A DNA stretch of 64,000 nt from Pseudozobellia thermophila. GTDB lineage: Bacteria > Bacteroidota > Bacteroidia > Flavobacteriales > Flavobacteriaceae. The notes below the pieces were generated by a model that ran no database searches, was not told the origin of the DNA, and saw only the letters and a program-made list of their open reading frames with translations. The stretch spans positions 620,001 through 684,000 of the forward strand of contig NZ_FQYU01000002.1 in the NCBI RefSeq assembly GCF_900141855.1. The letters are read 5' to 3'. The translations under genes were made by a program, and so were the position numbers. Positions 54,989 to 64,000 of the stretch are shown piece by piece; the stretch's first letter is position 1, and each line of letters begins with the position of its first letter.

Positions 54989-56074
54989 TTATAGTTTAAA
55001 TTGATTTATAAATTCTGATAAATTTTCCTTTTCCAACACCTGCAATTGCAAGGCATACTCCTTGCGTTCGCCCGGATTTAGGTACGTCAATGTATTTTCT
55101 TCCCTGGCCGCCTTTTGCCCTATGGGCGGATGAGTGGCCGGTTCGAGGGCCGTAACGTATTCGTGTTCCCCCCAATGCTGCCAGTTGACCAACCAGGGCA
55201 ATTGTTTTTTGGAAAAGCGCATCGAAAGGGCCATATGCAACTTTTCATTGTAGAGCCCGCAGGTTGAAATGCCTTTGTCGTCGGCCTCGATGTCGATAAA
55301 GGCGACATCTTCCCCTGTTCCCGAATGCGATTTCATCGGGGACTGGCAGGTCTTAAAGGGGTTTCCTTCCTTAAAAATTTTCTTGTCGGAATCGGGCGTC
55401 GGGGAATGCCAGTCGCCCTTCCACAGTAATTTTGTGCCCTCATCGACCAAGGGCCATCCGAAGTTCACATGGTACAACAACATGTGCGGAACTTTTTGGT
55501 TGCCCCTGTTGACCACCTCGTCCTTTATCACAATCTTGGCCTCGCCAAGTTTTCCTGAAATCGTACGCTCCAATTGTAGGGAAGGGCCAAAAACCTGGGT
55601 TTCACGGATTATTCCCGTAATACTCATTTCCATGATGCCCTTGATCGGATCGGGCTGGATTACCGATACGATTTCGGCCGGGGTATTGCTTATTCGGCCA
55701 TGCAGGCCTCTATGCCCATTCGCATCCTCTTCCGGGCCGCCAACATGTGAAAGTCCGCATGTAGTCAAGAGTCCGCCCCCAAAATTTCGTATCCATCCCA
55801 TACCCTGATCCGAAAAACGATCGGGCGGCATGGCCCCTGCGTGGCTCAACCAAGCCAGGCTATACTGGTTGTAAAAGGCATCGGAAATATCCATGGCACG
55901 GTCCAACAACACCTTGTACCGCAGGCCCGTACCCGTATTGATCCAAGCTATACGAGATCCCCGTCCCAAACCATTGTCTAAAATAGAGGTCTCTATACCG
56001 CCCACTTGGGCCGAATTGCCCACTTTGTTCCTTCCCATAAGAATCCTAGCTGTATCCGGCATCATCTCTTGCAT
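54989..56074 (-). CDS. DUF4432 (aldose-1-epimerase-like) protein
   Basis: A 361-residue beta-sandwich of the galactose-mutarotase superfamily: VLLDRAMDISDAFYNQ, FGGGLLTTCGLSHVGG, RGLHGRISNTPA with likely sugar-binding His, LLYHVNFGWPL and ALEPATHPP. No leader. DUF4432 proteins are thought to convert sugar anomers or keto-sugars in the cytoplasm. The gene lies 9 bases after the DUF1080 gene, where the operon passes from exported to cytoplasmic products. Confidence 0.85.
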   Translation of the reverse strand: MQEMMPDTARILMGRNKVGNSAQVGGIETSILDNGLGRGSRIAWINTGTGLRYKVLLDRAMDISDAFYNQYSLAWLSHAGAMPPDRFSDQGMGWIRNFGGGLLTTCGLSHVGGPEEDANGHRGLHGRISNTPAEIVSVIQPDPIKGIMEMSITGIIRETQVFGPSLQLERTISGKLGEAKIVIKDEVVNRGNQKVPHMLLYHVNFGWPLVDEGTKLLWKGDWHSPTPDSDKKIFKEGNPFKTCQSPMKSHSGTGEDVAFIDIEADDKGISTCGLYNEKLHMALSMRFSKKQLPWLVNWQHWGEHEYVTALEPATHPPIGQKAAREENTLTYLNPGERKEYALQLQVLEKENLSEFINQFKL

Positions 56075-56083
56075 AAAATTTTA

Positions 56084-56890
56084 CTATAACTGTTTTAAAC
56101 GAATGTTCCTGTATTCGACCTTCATCGGGGGCCCCACATGTACTTGTACCCCCAGGTATCCCGAAGCCTTACGGTTGACCGTATCCTCATCGACCACATC
56201 GCTCATGAGAACGCCATTGACATAATGCTGCAAATGGTTGCCCTTGATGATAAGGTGTACCTCGTTCCAGTCTTCGTGTTTAATTTTTGTTTTCAAGGCA
56301 TCCGATTCGCCCAAGGAGCCTACTACCTCCCTGCTCTGCCAGCAATTGCGCTGAACATTGGCCCTGAGGGATCCCGGCTCGTCCGGATGGTCTTGGGTAT
56401 GGATGACGACCTTTTCGCCGCGATAGGCCAAGGTGGCCCTTTTTTTCTCCTCATAATTCTGGCCCGTATACCTGATTTTCCCGTCAATATCGGCCTGATA
56501 GCCCCTCAAAGCGTAGGGAATCGTATCGATTTTATCGCTGCGATAGTTGATTCCACTGTTTCCGGCATCGGCGATCCTAAACTCCAACTTCAGTTCGAAA
56601 TCGCTAGGCTGGCCTCCTTGCCAAATAATGAAGGTATTGTTGTCAAGCAGGGTTTCGGGAGTAACCTCCCCGGTTAAATTACCGTTTTGCACACTCCAGT
56701 ATTTGGGGTCTCCTTCCCATCCGTCGAGGGTCTTACCATCAAAGATAGGTACAAATCCATCCGCATCCGCCACCACTTCTTCCGCAAGTCCTTTGCCTTC
56801 TTTTTTTTCTTGTTTTTCCTTACAGGCGTTTAGGCCTAAACTTAGGACCATGAAAACGACCAGTCCGTTATTTCCAATTTTTTTTATCAT
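56084..56890 (-). CDS. DUF1080 (3-keto-disaccharide hydrolase family) lipoprotein
   Basis: I start at the ATG at 56890 (MIKKIGNNGLVVFM), leading to the lipobox GLNAC. The 268-residue protein is a concanavalin-like sandwich of PF06439: FVPIFDGKTLDGWEGDPKYW, NSGINYRS, YALRGYQADIDG and WNEVHLIIKGNHLQHYVNG. Characterised relatives cleave glycosides already oxidised at C3 by elimination or hydrolysis. In this operon it is the natural candidate for that step in the periplasm. Confidence 0.92.
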   Translation of the reverse strand: MIKKIGNNGLVVFMVLSLGLNACKEKQEKKEGKGLAEEVVADADGFVPIFDGKTLDGWEGDPKYWSVQNGNLTGEVTPETLLDNNTFIIWQGGQPSDFELKLEFRIADAGNSGINYRSDKIDTIPYALRGYQADIDGKIRYTGQNYEEKKRATLAYRGEKVVIHTQDHPDEPGSLRANVQRNCWQSREVVGSLGESDALKTKIKHEDWNEVHLIIKGNHLQHYVNGVLMSDVVDEDTVNRKASGYLGVQVHVGPPMKVEYRNIRLKQL

Positions 56891-56917
56891 AGTATAATTT
56901 TCTAACAATCCGTTAAT

Positions 56918-58189
56918 TTAGTTGGTTTTCAACTCTTTGTTAAGAAAGACGACCAGTCCGTCTTTCCCTGCCACGACGACATCCTTCCTATGGTCGTTGT
57001 TTACATCGGACACGGCAAAATAAACTCCGGTGCCCTTGCCTTTGCCATAGGTTCCATAATCGATTACCTGTTTGCTAAAATTCTCCCCCGTCCATTTGAA
57101 ATAATACAGGCCAACGGGATCAAATCCTCCGGGATCCTTTCCATTGTGCGCCTTATAGCGTTTGCCCGTAACCAATTCGTTTTGGCCATCCCCATCAAGA
57201 TCTTCCCACTCCATTGTGTGGTATTGGGAATTAAAGGGGTCGATTACATGTTTCTTCCACCGCAAGCCTTTCCCTTTTTTTAGGGGTATTTGTTCGTACC
57301 AGTGCAAGCCGTAGCCGTGCCCCTGTCCCGCGATAAGATCGCTCAGGCCGTCGTGGTTTACATCGGCCACTATAATGGGTACGCTGGTGGTTCCAAGGTC
57401 AAACTCTTGGTGAAACGGCCAGGCGTCCTGAAGGGGTCGTTCGGGCGCTTCGAGCCATCCGTTGGGCACAACGATGTCTACCCGCCCATCTCCGTTGATA
57501 TCGCCAAAACCCAGACCGTGGCCTTGTTTATCGGCAATGGCATGCGATAAGAACCTTACGCCTTCCTTACCGCTTTCACCGCGTACCAATTTATGTATGC
57601 GCAGCGAATCGTTGGGTGTGTTGGGAACGATCTCCAATACCCCGTCTCCATCAATGTCCCACGCCCGGGTCGTTTCAATGTTTCCGATTTCGGCTATCAA
57701 ATGTTCAGGCCAAGGGCCTTTTTTGCCCGTATTTTTCTTCCAGACCAAGCGTCCATCGAACCATCCCCCGGTAACAAAATCGGTTTTTCCGTCACCGTCG
57801 ACATCCAAGGGAATCGTCGAAAAATGATCGTAGTACTCACCGAAGCGTTTGGGGCCGCCTATATCGTGTCTTTTTTCGAAGGAGGGTCCCTCGTACCAGA
57901 ACGCCCCGGAAACGATATCCACATTTCCGTCGTTGTCGACATCAAAGACATCGACCGATTCGTAGCTTTCGGAAGCTATCGGCCATTTTTCAAAATGGAT
58001 ACTCCTGACAACCTGGGAATCTGCCTGCCCGTATAGCGGCCCGTTTGCCATAAAAGCAAACATGCCAATGGCATAAAACCTGTACGCTTGGCGTACAGGT
58101 TTTATGTTTTGCAACACCCTCAAATCGAAGCGTCTAGTAAAAAAAGCTATGTTAGACATCTTGGAATAGGCAATTAAAGTTTCGTTCAT
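56918..58189 (-). CDS. Secreted FG-GAP/VCBS repeat beta-propeller protein
   Basis: This 423-residue protein contains at least six FG-GAP blades with Ca-binding loops (DVDNDGNVDIV, DVDGDGKTDFV, DIDGDGVLEIV, DINGDGRVDIV, DVNHDGLSDLI, DLDGDGQNELV). The leader is unusual: the hydrophobic core near residues 38-52 follows a long basic stretch partly encoded by a perfect palindrome (58072-58106). The start may be 58189 or 58159. It could bind a glycan or hold the neighbouring cytochrome protein. Confidence 0.85.
   Translation of the reverse strand: MNETLIAYSKMSNIAFFTRRFDLRVLQNIKPVRQAYRFYAIGMFAFMANGPLYGQADSQVVRSIHFEKWPIASESYESVDVFDVDNDGNVDIVSGAFWYEGPSFEKRHDIGGPKRFGEYYDHFSTIPLDVDGDGKTDFVTGGWFDGRLVWKKNTGKKGPWPEHLIAEIGNIETTRAWDIDGDGVLEIVPNTPNDSLRIHKLVRGESGKEGVRFLSHAIADKQGHGLGFGDINGDGRVDIVVPNGWLEAPERPLQDAWPFHQEFDLGTTSVPIIVADVNHDGLSDLIAGQGHGYGLHWYEQIPLKKGKGLRWKKHVIDPFNSQYHTMEWEDLDGDGQNELVTGKRYKAHNGKDPGGFDPVGLYYFKWTGENFSKQVIDYGTYGKGKGTGVYFAVSDVNNDHRKDVVVAGKDGLVVFLNKELKTN
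58072..58106. repeat. 16-base perfect palindrome inside the FG-GAP leader region
   Basis: CATAAAACCTGTACGC and GCGTACAGGTTTTATG are exact complements around a TTG loop. The hairpin is as strong as a terminator but lies within the predicted leader codons and has no clear T run. It may attenuate the operon or indicate a later start codon. Confidence 0.7.
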
Positions 58190-58191
58190 GC

Positions 58192-60885
58192 TTACTGCCC
58201 GGCCTGCGCTTCATCTTCCCCCGAAAAAATGGGGTTGTCCTTATTTCCACCGGCTATCAAATACGCCAAGAGGTCTTTCACCTCATCAGGGCCCAATCGG
58301 TTTATGGTTCCGGGAGGCATCAGCGAAATGGTCGACATTCTCGTACCCGTCACCTGTTCTTTTGGAATACTCCTGATAACATCGGGCGCGTATGGGTTTT
58401 GGCTTATTTTATATTCGTCCCCCTCTTCACTGATCAAGCGTCCCACTACCGAATTCCCGTCCTTTAGGGTAAAAACCGTCGAGTTGTATTGGTCGGAAAT
58501 CACCTCGCTGGGATCGATAATGGCCTTGAGCATATCGGCCGGAGAGAACCGGGTTCCTATTTGTGTAAGATCGGGTCCGATATTCTGTCCTTCGCCCCGC
58601 ATGCTATGGCAAGTGATACAGTTGGTGGCCAGGAACATGTTCCTGCCCTGCTCGAAATCCCTGTTTTGGAGCCCGTCCGCCAACAAGGGCTCGATATCCT
58701 CCACTGCCCAATTCTTTCTAGGTCCCTTGGGTTGCACCGCGTTCGAGACCAGATCGTTGCCCGAACTGCTCAATAGGGAATCGCCTGACATTTCGTTATA
58801 GAGATCAAACTTGCTTTTAGAAACGTTGGCCAAGGCACTTTGCCTTGCTTTTTCTATAAAACCGATATAGCTTCTTCCCGCTTTGTACGAAAAGGCCTTG
58901 TAGAACCATTTAAAGTATTTCTCCCTGAGTTCGGGCGTCCATCCATTGGTCGCCTCGCTAAGTACCGTACCGTAATAGGTGCTTTGGGCCGGGGGCATAT
59001 TCTTCAAGGTCTCGGCAATGTCCATTCCGTACTGCGGATTTCTCAAGATAAGGTCGGCGGCCTCGGTAGCCGTATTGGCCATTACCGATGCGTTCTCCCC
59101 TTTTGGCGATTCCAACAAGGCCAAGGTTTTGGAAACCACGGTTGGCTCGCCCACATAAACCAATGTCTTGCTCAACAACTGATTGAGCACATCGGATTCG
59201 GCGGGATAGTGCGATGCCAGGTAATCGCGTACCCGCTTCTGTGCAGCCGTACCCGGTTTGCCCATGCGTGCCAAGGTCAGTTCGATGGCCCGTACCAAAT
59301 CTACTTGTTGGGCCGTGCTTAGATTGATGTAGTCGATTTCCGTTAATGCGTTCAACAATTTATCCTGCTGGCCGCTGTCGCCCTGTCGGGCCAAGGCAAT
59401 GGCCGCTTGGATCTTTTTAACGGCGTCGGTTTCGGCATACACCTTATCTTGCCACAAACGAACAGGTTGATGTTCTATGGCCACCCTTGCAGCATATTGC
59501 AAAAAGCGGTCTTCACTGTCCAAATAGGGCCAAGCTGCCTCTACCGCCCCATCTTTAGGACCGAGGTGATAGCTTTCCAGCTCCTTTCGTAATTTGTTTT
59601 CCTCGGTCTGTTCCAGGGCCAAGGCCGTGTTCCCAGCCTCGTCCAAATCCCCATCGTAATACACACGATATAGGTCGGAATCGAGCCTTCTCCCCCCTGT
59701 CATGAAATACATCGCCCCATCGGGTCCGATAACGCCGTCGGTCAAGGGCAAGGGCAGACCCGACAAAAATTCTTCCTTGGTTCCCGTATAGGAAGACCCC
59801 TTGGTTTCCAGTTCAATGGCATAGACGATACCGAAACTCCAGTCAAAGGCAAAAACGCTGCGCTTGTATTTGTCAGGAAACTTGGCATTGATGCCATACA
59901 TGACATTGGTCGGTGATCCCTGGCCGATGTTCATCAGGGGCGGAAGGTTGTCCGGGTAGGCCGGCGACCATTTTCCATTACCCGTTCTCCAACCGAATTC
60001 GGCACCGCTTGTCACATGGCAAATTCTAGTGGGCCGGTACCAGGGCATCCCCAGGTCCCATTCCATATCGGAATCGTAAACGAACATATCGCCCAATTCG
60101 TTAAAGGCGAGGTCGTAAGGGTTTCTAAACCCGGCGGCCACCAACTCCCAATTCTTACCGTCGGGGTCGAGCTTGGCCACCCATCCACCTGGAGCCCCCC
60201 TATCGTTGGCGTGGCCACGGGGATCTTTGATCTGAGGGAAAAGGTTATCGTCTTTCCAATTGTTGGGCAAACGATAGGTATCCATTTCAGGAAGATCGGT
60301 GTGGTTCCCGGCAATGACATACAAAGACTTGCCATCGGGGGAAAGCACAATACTGTGCGGACCGTGTTCGCCCGCTCCCTTGAGTTCTTGCAACAGGGTT
60401 ATCTTGTCGTATTGGTCGTTATTGTCGGTATCTTGAAGCCGGTAAAGACCACTGCTTTTCTCGAATTCTTCGTTACCCCAATGATTGACCATCACATACA
60501 GACTGTTGAAGGCATGCAGCAAGCCCTGGGCATAGCCCATTTGGATAATCGAATCGGGCACCTGACCTCCGGTCTCGATCTTTAATTTTTCGATTTTCGG
60601 GGTCAGATTATCAGATCCGATAGGAGCCACTTCCATTCGATAAAGCGAACCGTACTGATCGGAAGTGATCAAACGTCCTTTGTCATCAAAGGTCATGGCC
60701 ACCCATGATCCCGTACCCGCCTCGCTCGGACTATATAAATGCTCGGCCTCAAACCCGGGTTGAAGCTTTAACTTGGCTATTTTAGGGTCTTGATTTTCAG
60801 GGGCATCCGCCTTGCTTCCTTTATCCGGTCCACAAGAGACCAGTAAAAGGACCATAGCGGCAGCCAAAAGTGAAATTCTGTTCAT
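58192..60885 (-). CDS. PVC-type sugar-dehydrogenase-like propeller with c-type heme, lipoprotein
   Basis: This 897-residue protein has a lipobox LLVSC (Cys18). An N-terminal six-bladed propeller of the membrane-bound dehydrogenase type covers about 35-410 (LQPGFEAEHLYSP, AAGFRNPYDLAFNELGDMF, TDGVIGPDGAMYFM). A helical repeat region covers about 440-720. A c-type cytochrome domain follows, with heme site CITCH (about 752-757) and an axial-ligand Met region late (SLMPPG). These proteins pass electrons from sugar oxidation into the respiratory chain. Here it likely accepts electrons from a glycan oxidase, perhaps the GMC enzyme. First gene after susD. Confidence 0.92.
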   Translation of the reverse strand: MNRISLLAAAMVLLLVSCGPDKGSKADAPENQDPKIAKLKLQPGFEAEHLYSPSEAGTGSWVAMTFDDKGRLITSDQYGSLYRMEVAPIGSDNLTPKIEKLKIETGGQVPDSIIQMGYAQGLLHAFNSLYVMVNHWGNEEFEKSSGLYRLQDTDNNDQYDKITLLQELKGAGEHGPHSIVLSPDGKSLYVIAGNHTDLPEMDTYRLPNNWKDDNLFPQIKDPRGHANDRGAPGGWVAKLDPDGKNWELVAAGFRNPYDLAFNELGDMFVYDSDMEWDLGMPWYRPTRICHVTSGAEFGWRTGNGKWSPAYPDNLPPLMNIGQGSPTNVMYGINAKFPDKYKRSVFAFDWSFGIVYAIELETKGSSYTGTKEEFLSGLPLPLTDGVIGPDGAMYFMTGGRRLDSDLYRVYYDGDLDEAGNTALALEQTEENKLRKELESYHLGPKDGAVEAAWPYLDSEDRFLQYAARVAIEHQPVRLWQDKVYAETDAVKKIQAAIALARQGDSGQQDKLLNALTEIDYINLSTAQQVDLVRAIELTLARMGKPGTAAQKRVRDYLASHYPAESDVLNQLLSKTLVYVGEPTVVSKTLALLESPKGENASVMANTATEAADLILRNPQYGMDIAETLKNMPPAQSTYYGTVLSEATNGWTPELREKYFKWFYKAFSYKAGRSYIGFIEKARQSALANVSKSKFDLYNEMSGDSLLSSSGNDLVSNAVQPKGPRKNWAVEDIEPLLADGLQNRDFEQGRNMFLATNCITCHSMRGEGQNIGPDLTQIGTRFSPADMLKAIIDPSEVISDQYNSTVFTLKDGNSVVGRLISEEGDEYKISQNPYAPDVIRSIPKEQVTGTRMSTISLMPPGTINRLGPDEVKDLLAYLIAGGNKDNPIFSGEDEAQAGQ

Positions 60886-60924
60886 GTACTTTTTTTTAGT
60901 TATTTGGTTTGTCCCTTGAAGGTA

Positions 60925-62418
60925 CTAAAAATTTGGGTTTAGAGACGATTCGGAAGCTGGAAGCCCAAATGTTAGGCTAATATTGGTAAAAGCATTGCTT
61001 CTGGGCTCCGCCCCTTCCGGGTAATAATAATCGTTCGGATTTGATTTGATCCGGTTCCCATAAGCGGTAATCACATCTACCGCACGCCCCGTTCTGACCA
61101 AATCCAACCAACGTTTGTTCTCAAAGGCCAATTCTACCCTACGCTCCCTAAAAATGGCTTCGCCCAGGTCGCCGACCGGATCTCCCAGACCCGCACGTGC
61201 GCGCACTTGGTTCAAAAATGGCAGGGCCTCTCCCGATTTTCCTTGCTCCTCAAGGGCTTCCGCCAAGAAAAGCAATACCTCGGAGTAGCGATAGACCGGA
61301 AAGTTCATACCGTGGTTGCCGTGCAATGAATGCGGCTCGACATACTTTTTTATGATCGGATAGGTACCATCCCTCCAGAAGCTTTCGCTGAGGGTTACAT
61401 ATTGTATCGATGCATCCTTTCTTAGGTCACCATCCTCATAGGCGGCGATAATGTCGGGAGTGGGAATGTTGTTCCCTTCCCCGTTCAAGGGCTGGGGGTT
61501 TGAAGTTTGGGTAATGGCCCCCACCTCTTCGGCCGTAATCGGCCTGGGCAAGAAGTTATAGAGGAAGCTTCCGTTCAGGCCTTCGGCCCCTTCTTTGTAC
61601 TGCACTTCGAAAACCGACTCCATGTTGTTCTTGTTATCGCTGTTTCCTGAAAAGGCATCTTCGTAATTGGGCATCAGCTCGTATTCGTTGCTGTTGACCA
61701 CGGCCCTTAACTGGGTTTCCGCCTCGGCCCATTGTTGGCGTACGATGTACATATTGGCCAAAAGCGTTCGGGCCGCCCCGGAGGTTACCCGACCGGCCTG
61801 TTGTTGCGATTTTGGGGGCAACAAGGTAATGGCCGTCTGTACATCGCCGATGATCTGTGCATAGATCTCATCGGGACTTGATAGTGGCAAAGCCGCATCT
61901 TCCCTTGAGAGAACGGGTACCAAGTGCATAGGCACGCTACCAAAAAACTGAACCAGGTCAAAGTAGGAGAAGGCCCTCAAGAACAAGGCCTGCCCTTTGA
62001 TGTTGTTTTTTTCGGCCTCGTCAAATTCGGCCTCATCTATCGTAACCAGGATTTGGTTGGCGCGGGCAATGATCTTGTAGTGCTCTACATAGATATTGGT
62101 TACATGGTTATTGGTCGTAATACCATTATCGGTAGGAATGGCAAAATCGGCCACATCTTCCTGTTGTTCGGTAGCCCCGAACGCCGTGTTACGGGCGTAA
62201 TAGGTATTATCGGAGTGCATTTCGCCCAAATACGCCTTTGATTGGTTGTATATGGTTCGCAACGGCACGTAAGTACCATTGATCGCCTGCTCAAAATCGA
62301 CCTGGGTTTGGTAGAAGGTAGGAACACTTAACGAATCTTCGGGGAAGATGGTGAGTTCGTCTTCGCAACCCGTGGCCAAGACCCCTAGCATTACGAGAAA
62401 TAAATATATTTTTTTCAT
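60925..62418 (-). CDS. SusD/RagB-type outer-membrane glycan-binding lipoprotein
   Basis: This 497-residue protein has a lipobox LATGC (Cys18) and SusD/RagB hallmarks: PEDSLSVPTFYQTQVDFEQAINGTY, a TPR-like helical core, FPVYRYSEVLLFLAEALEEQG and the C-terminal FRERRVELAFENKRWLDLVRTG. SusD lids the SusC channel on the cell surface and captures oligosaccharides. It starts 53 bases after the SusC stop. Specificity cannot be read from sequence. Confidence 0.97.
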   Translation of the reverse strand: MKKIYLFLVMLGVLATGCEDELTIFPEDSLSVPTFYQTQVDFEQAINGTYVPLRTIYNQSKAYLGEMHSDNTYYARNTAFGATEQQEDVADFAIPTDNGITTNNHVTNIYVEHYKIIARANQILVTIDEAEFDEAEKNNIKGQALFLRAFSYFDLVQFFGSVPMHLVPVLSREDAALPLSSPDEIYAQIIGDVQTAITLLPPKSQQQAGRVTSGAARTLLANMYIVRQQWAEAETQLRAVVNSNEYELMPNYEDAFSGNSDNKNNMESVFEVQYKEGAEGLNGSFLYNFLPRPITAEEVGAITQTSNPQPLNGEGNNIPTPDIIAAYEDGDLRKDASIQYVTLSESFWRDGTYPIIKKYVEPHSLHGNHGMNFPVYRYSEVLLFLAEALEEQGKSGEALPFLNQVRARAGLGDPVGDLGEAIFRERRVELAFENKRWLDLVRTGRAVDVITAYGNRIKSNPNDYYYPEGAEPRSNAFTNISLTFGLPASESSLNPNF

Positions 62419-62471
62419 CTTTTTATTTTTTTACGGATAGTCAGATTCATTTAAAATGAAATGACGATTGA

Positions 62472-64000
62472 TTAGAAGTTAAAGTTTAATCCAAGACTAA
62501 ATATGCGTGGTACCGGATAACCCGATATATCAACTCCAGAGGCCAAGTTGCCCCCATCGCCGTTACCGTCGTTCTGAACACTGATCTCGGGGTTAGGTCC
62601 GCCCCAGTACTTCGTAAATATATAGGCGTTTTGTACGGATGCATAGATTCTGGCCGACTTAAAGAAGCGGTCTACCCCATCCAATGTATAGCCCAAGGTA
62701 ATATTGCGAATGTTGAAGTAGGATGCATCGGCCACAAAACGATCGTTGATCCAATCCCTTTCGATACCGGTAACGTTACCGCCACCTACAGTGGTACCGT
62801 AAAAGCCCCTACCCGGGTTCTCTTCGGACCTAAATCGATATTTTACATCCGACAGCAGGTTGAATACGCCGTCCAAGTTGGTGGTACTGTACAAGTGGCG
62901 CACCAACAGCTCGTTGCCCTGTGATCCCGTACCCACTATTGAGAAATCCCAATTGCCGTACTTGATGTTATTGGTTATACCATAGGTAAAATCCGGAAAC
63001 GGATTGCCCATAATGGCGCGATCGTCGTCGTCACCTCCACGGGTAATTACCCCGTCGCCATTAACGTCGATCAATTTAATACTTCCGACGGTAGACCGGC
63101 CGGGCACCTGTGGGGAGTTGTCCAAATCTTCTTGGTTCAAATAAACCCCGTCGGACAAGTGGCCGTAAAACTGGCCAAAGGGCTCACCTACCTTGGTGAT
63201 GTGCCAGCCACCGGGACCGTAGACCCTGTCGATACCTTCTGCCAGTGCCACTACCTCATTTCGGTTAAAGGAAATGTTGGCATTGGTGGTCCACTTGAAC
63301 TTACCCGTAGTATTTACGGTATTTACGGCAAATTCGTGGCCCCAGAACTTAATTTCACCAATGTTGTCACTAAAGTTGGTAAAGCCCGACTCACGGGGAA
63401 CCTGTACATTGTACAATAAGTTGGTCGTGTTCTTGGTATAGAAGTCATAGACAAAGGCCACCCGATCGTTGAAAAGGCTTAGATCAAGACCTACATCGAA
63501 CTGCTTGGTCGTCTCCCAGCCCAAGTTTGAGTTGGAAAGCGAGCTTACCGCCGATCCCGGTGCAAATTCGTTGTCGAATACGGCGTTTACCGTGTTGTCG
63601 ATCAAGGCGTACTGGGTATAGTTACCTATATTGTTGTTACCCGTTACCCCGTAACTGGCCCTTAACTTCAGCATGGAAATGGCTTCTTGGTTTTCCATAA
63701 AGGTTTCATCGGACATGATCCAACCGGCGGATACGGATGGGAAATTACCCCAACGGTTATCGGCCCCGAAACGGGACGAACCGTCCCTACGTATGGCTGC
63801 CGTAAGCAAGTATTTTCCCTTGTAGTTATAGGTCAACCGCGAAAGAAAGGAAACCAAGCTCCATTCCTGTACCCGATCGTAGGTACCGCCCCTGTTGATA
63901 TTGGCCGCCCCCTGAATGGTGGGCAAACGGTCGTCGGCAAAAGTATCGGCGGCGACCCGGCTAAAGTCCCTTCTGAATTTTTGATAGGTGAACCCGCCCA
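62472..64000 (-). CDS. SusC/RagA-type TonB-dependent receptor, C-terminal part (partial at window edge)
   Basis: The frame is open from the window edge to the stop at 62472, about 509 residues of the beta-barrel half. SusC features are plentiful: LTYNYKGKYLLTAAIRRDGSSRFG split over two strands, SVSAGWIMSDE, LRASYGVTGNNNIGNY and a final FSLGLNFNF ending in the Phe expected for outer-membrane insertion. The plug, TonB box and N-terminal extension lie beyond the window. With SusD it imports oligosaccharides for the operon downstream. Confidence 0.97.
   Translation of the reverse strand, partial: GGFTYQKFRRDFSRVAADTFADDRLPTIQGAANINRGGTYDRVQEWSLVSFLSRLTYNYKGKYLLTAAIRRDGSSRFGADNRWGNFPSVSAGWIMSDETFMENQEAISMLKLRASYGVTGNNNIGNYTQYALIDNTVNAVFDNEFAPGSAVSSLSNSNLGWETTKQFDVGLDLSLFNDRVAFVYDFYTKNTTNLLYNVQVPRESGFTNFSDNIGEIKFWGHEFAVNTVNTTGKFKWTTNANISFNRNEVVALAEGIDRVYGPGGWHITKVGEPFGQFYGHLSDGVYLNQEDLDNSPQVPGRSTVGSIKLIDVNGDGVITRGGDDDDRAIMGNPFPDFTYGITNNIKYGNWDFSIVGTGSQGNELLVRHLYSTTNLDGVFNLLSDVKYRFRSEENPGRGFYGTTVGGGNVTGIERDWINDRFVADASYFNIRNITLGYTLDGVDRFFKSARIYASVQNAYIFTKYWGGPNPEISVQNDGNGDGGNLASGVDISGYPVPRIFSLGLNFNF

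Noticed and set aside
1-64000. CRISPR arrays, rRNA genes and intact insertion sequences
   Set aside because: No regularly spaced direct repeats, rRNA sequence or complete transposase was seen.

Overview
The window comes from a Bacteroidota genome, most likely a marine flavobacterium of the Zobellia/Maribacter type. The signs are a SusC/SusD pair, a T9SS C-terminal sorting domain, a reg_prop sensor, LytS/LytTR two-component proteins, many Tat or lipobox leaders, sulfatases, and hairpin terminators with A/T tails. No species can be fixed from sequence alone.

Region 1 (1-1160, minus) is the N-terminal part of a two-component-propeller sensor/regulator that runs off the left edge. Region 2 (about 1557-20660) is visibly A/T-richer than its flanks. 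It lies between a tRNA-Pro(GGG) gene at 20648-20721, with a truncated tyrosine integrase beside it, and a degenerate copy of the tRNA 3' end at 1557-1569. I read it as an old integrative island. Its cargo is almost all on the plus strand: a TPR histidine kinase with a LytTR regulator, small envelope proteins, a cadherin-like repeat lipoprotein, and then a long run of mostly unrecognised genes. That run includes a cytoplasmic trypsin-like protease fused to a zinc ribbon and a YbjN-like domain, a neighbour carrying the same YbjN-like domain, several lipoproteins, and a LemA / DUF1266 / DUF3137 trio. This run is the best candidate for an undescribed system.

Region 3 (20861-34183, mostly minus) holds carbohydrate and envelope enzymes: an aldo/keto reductase, a BD-FAE-like esterase, a VanX-like dipeptidase, a DUF5060 TIM-barrel hydrolase, two convergent sulfatases, a TIM-barrel sugar isomerase-like protein, a gluconate-dehydrogenase subunit 3 with a GMC oxidoreductase, and a sialate O-acetylesterase. 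Region 4 (34369-42144) is one 2591-residue, T9SS-sorted, multi-domain protein. Region 5 (42515-48850) has two Gfo/Idh/MocA oxidoreductases, the GDP-L-fucose pair gmd-fcl, and a GH105-like unsaturated uronyl hydrolase. Region 6 (48851-49840) is mainly non-coding and holds a decayed membrane-protein gene.

Region 7 (49841-64000, all minus) looks like one polysaccharide-utilisation operon. In transcription order it encodes SusC, SusD, a cytochrome-bearing beta-propeller protein, an FG-GAP protein, a DUF1080 (3-keto-disaccharide hydrolase family) lipoprotein, a DUF4432 epimerase-like protein, a ManA-like cupin, a TIM-barrel protein, an alpha/beta hydrolase, a second TIM-barrel protein and a Gfo/Idh/MocA oxidoreductase. 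The mix of GMC and Gfo/Idh/MocA oxidoreductases, DUF1080, TIM-barrel proteins and cytochrome c, with few classical glycosidases, suggests that sugars are taken apart by an oxidation-elimination (3-keto-glycoside) route, with sulfatases and esterases removing decorations. That pathway is an inference from family content.
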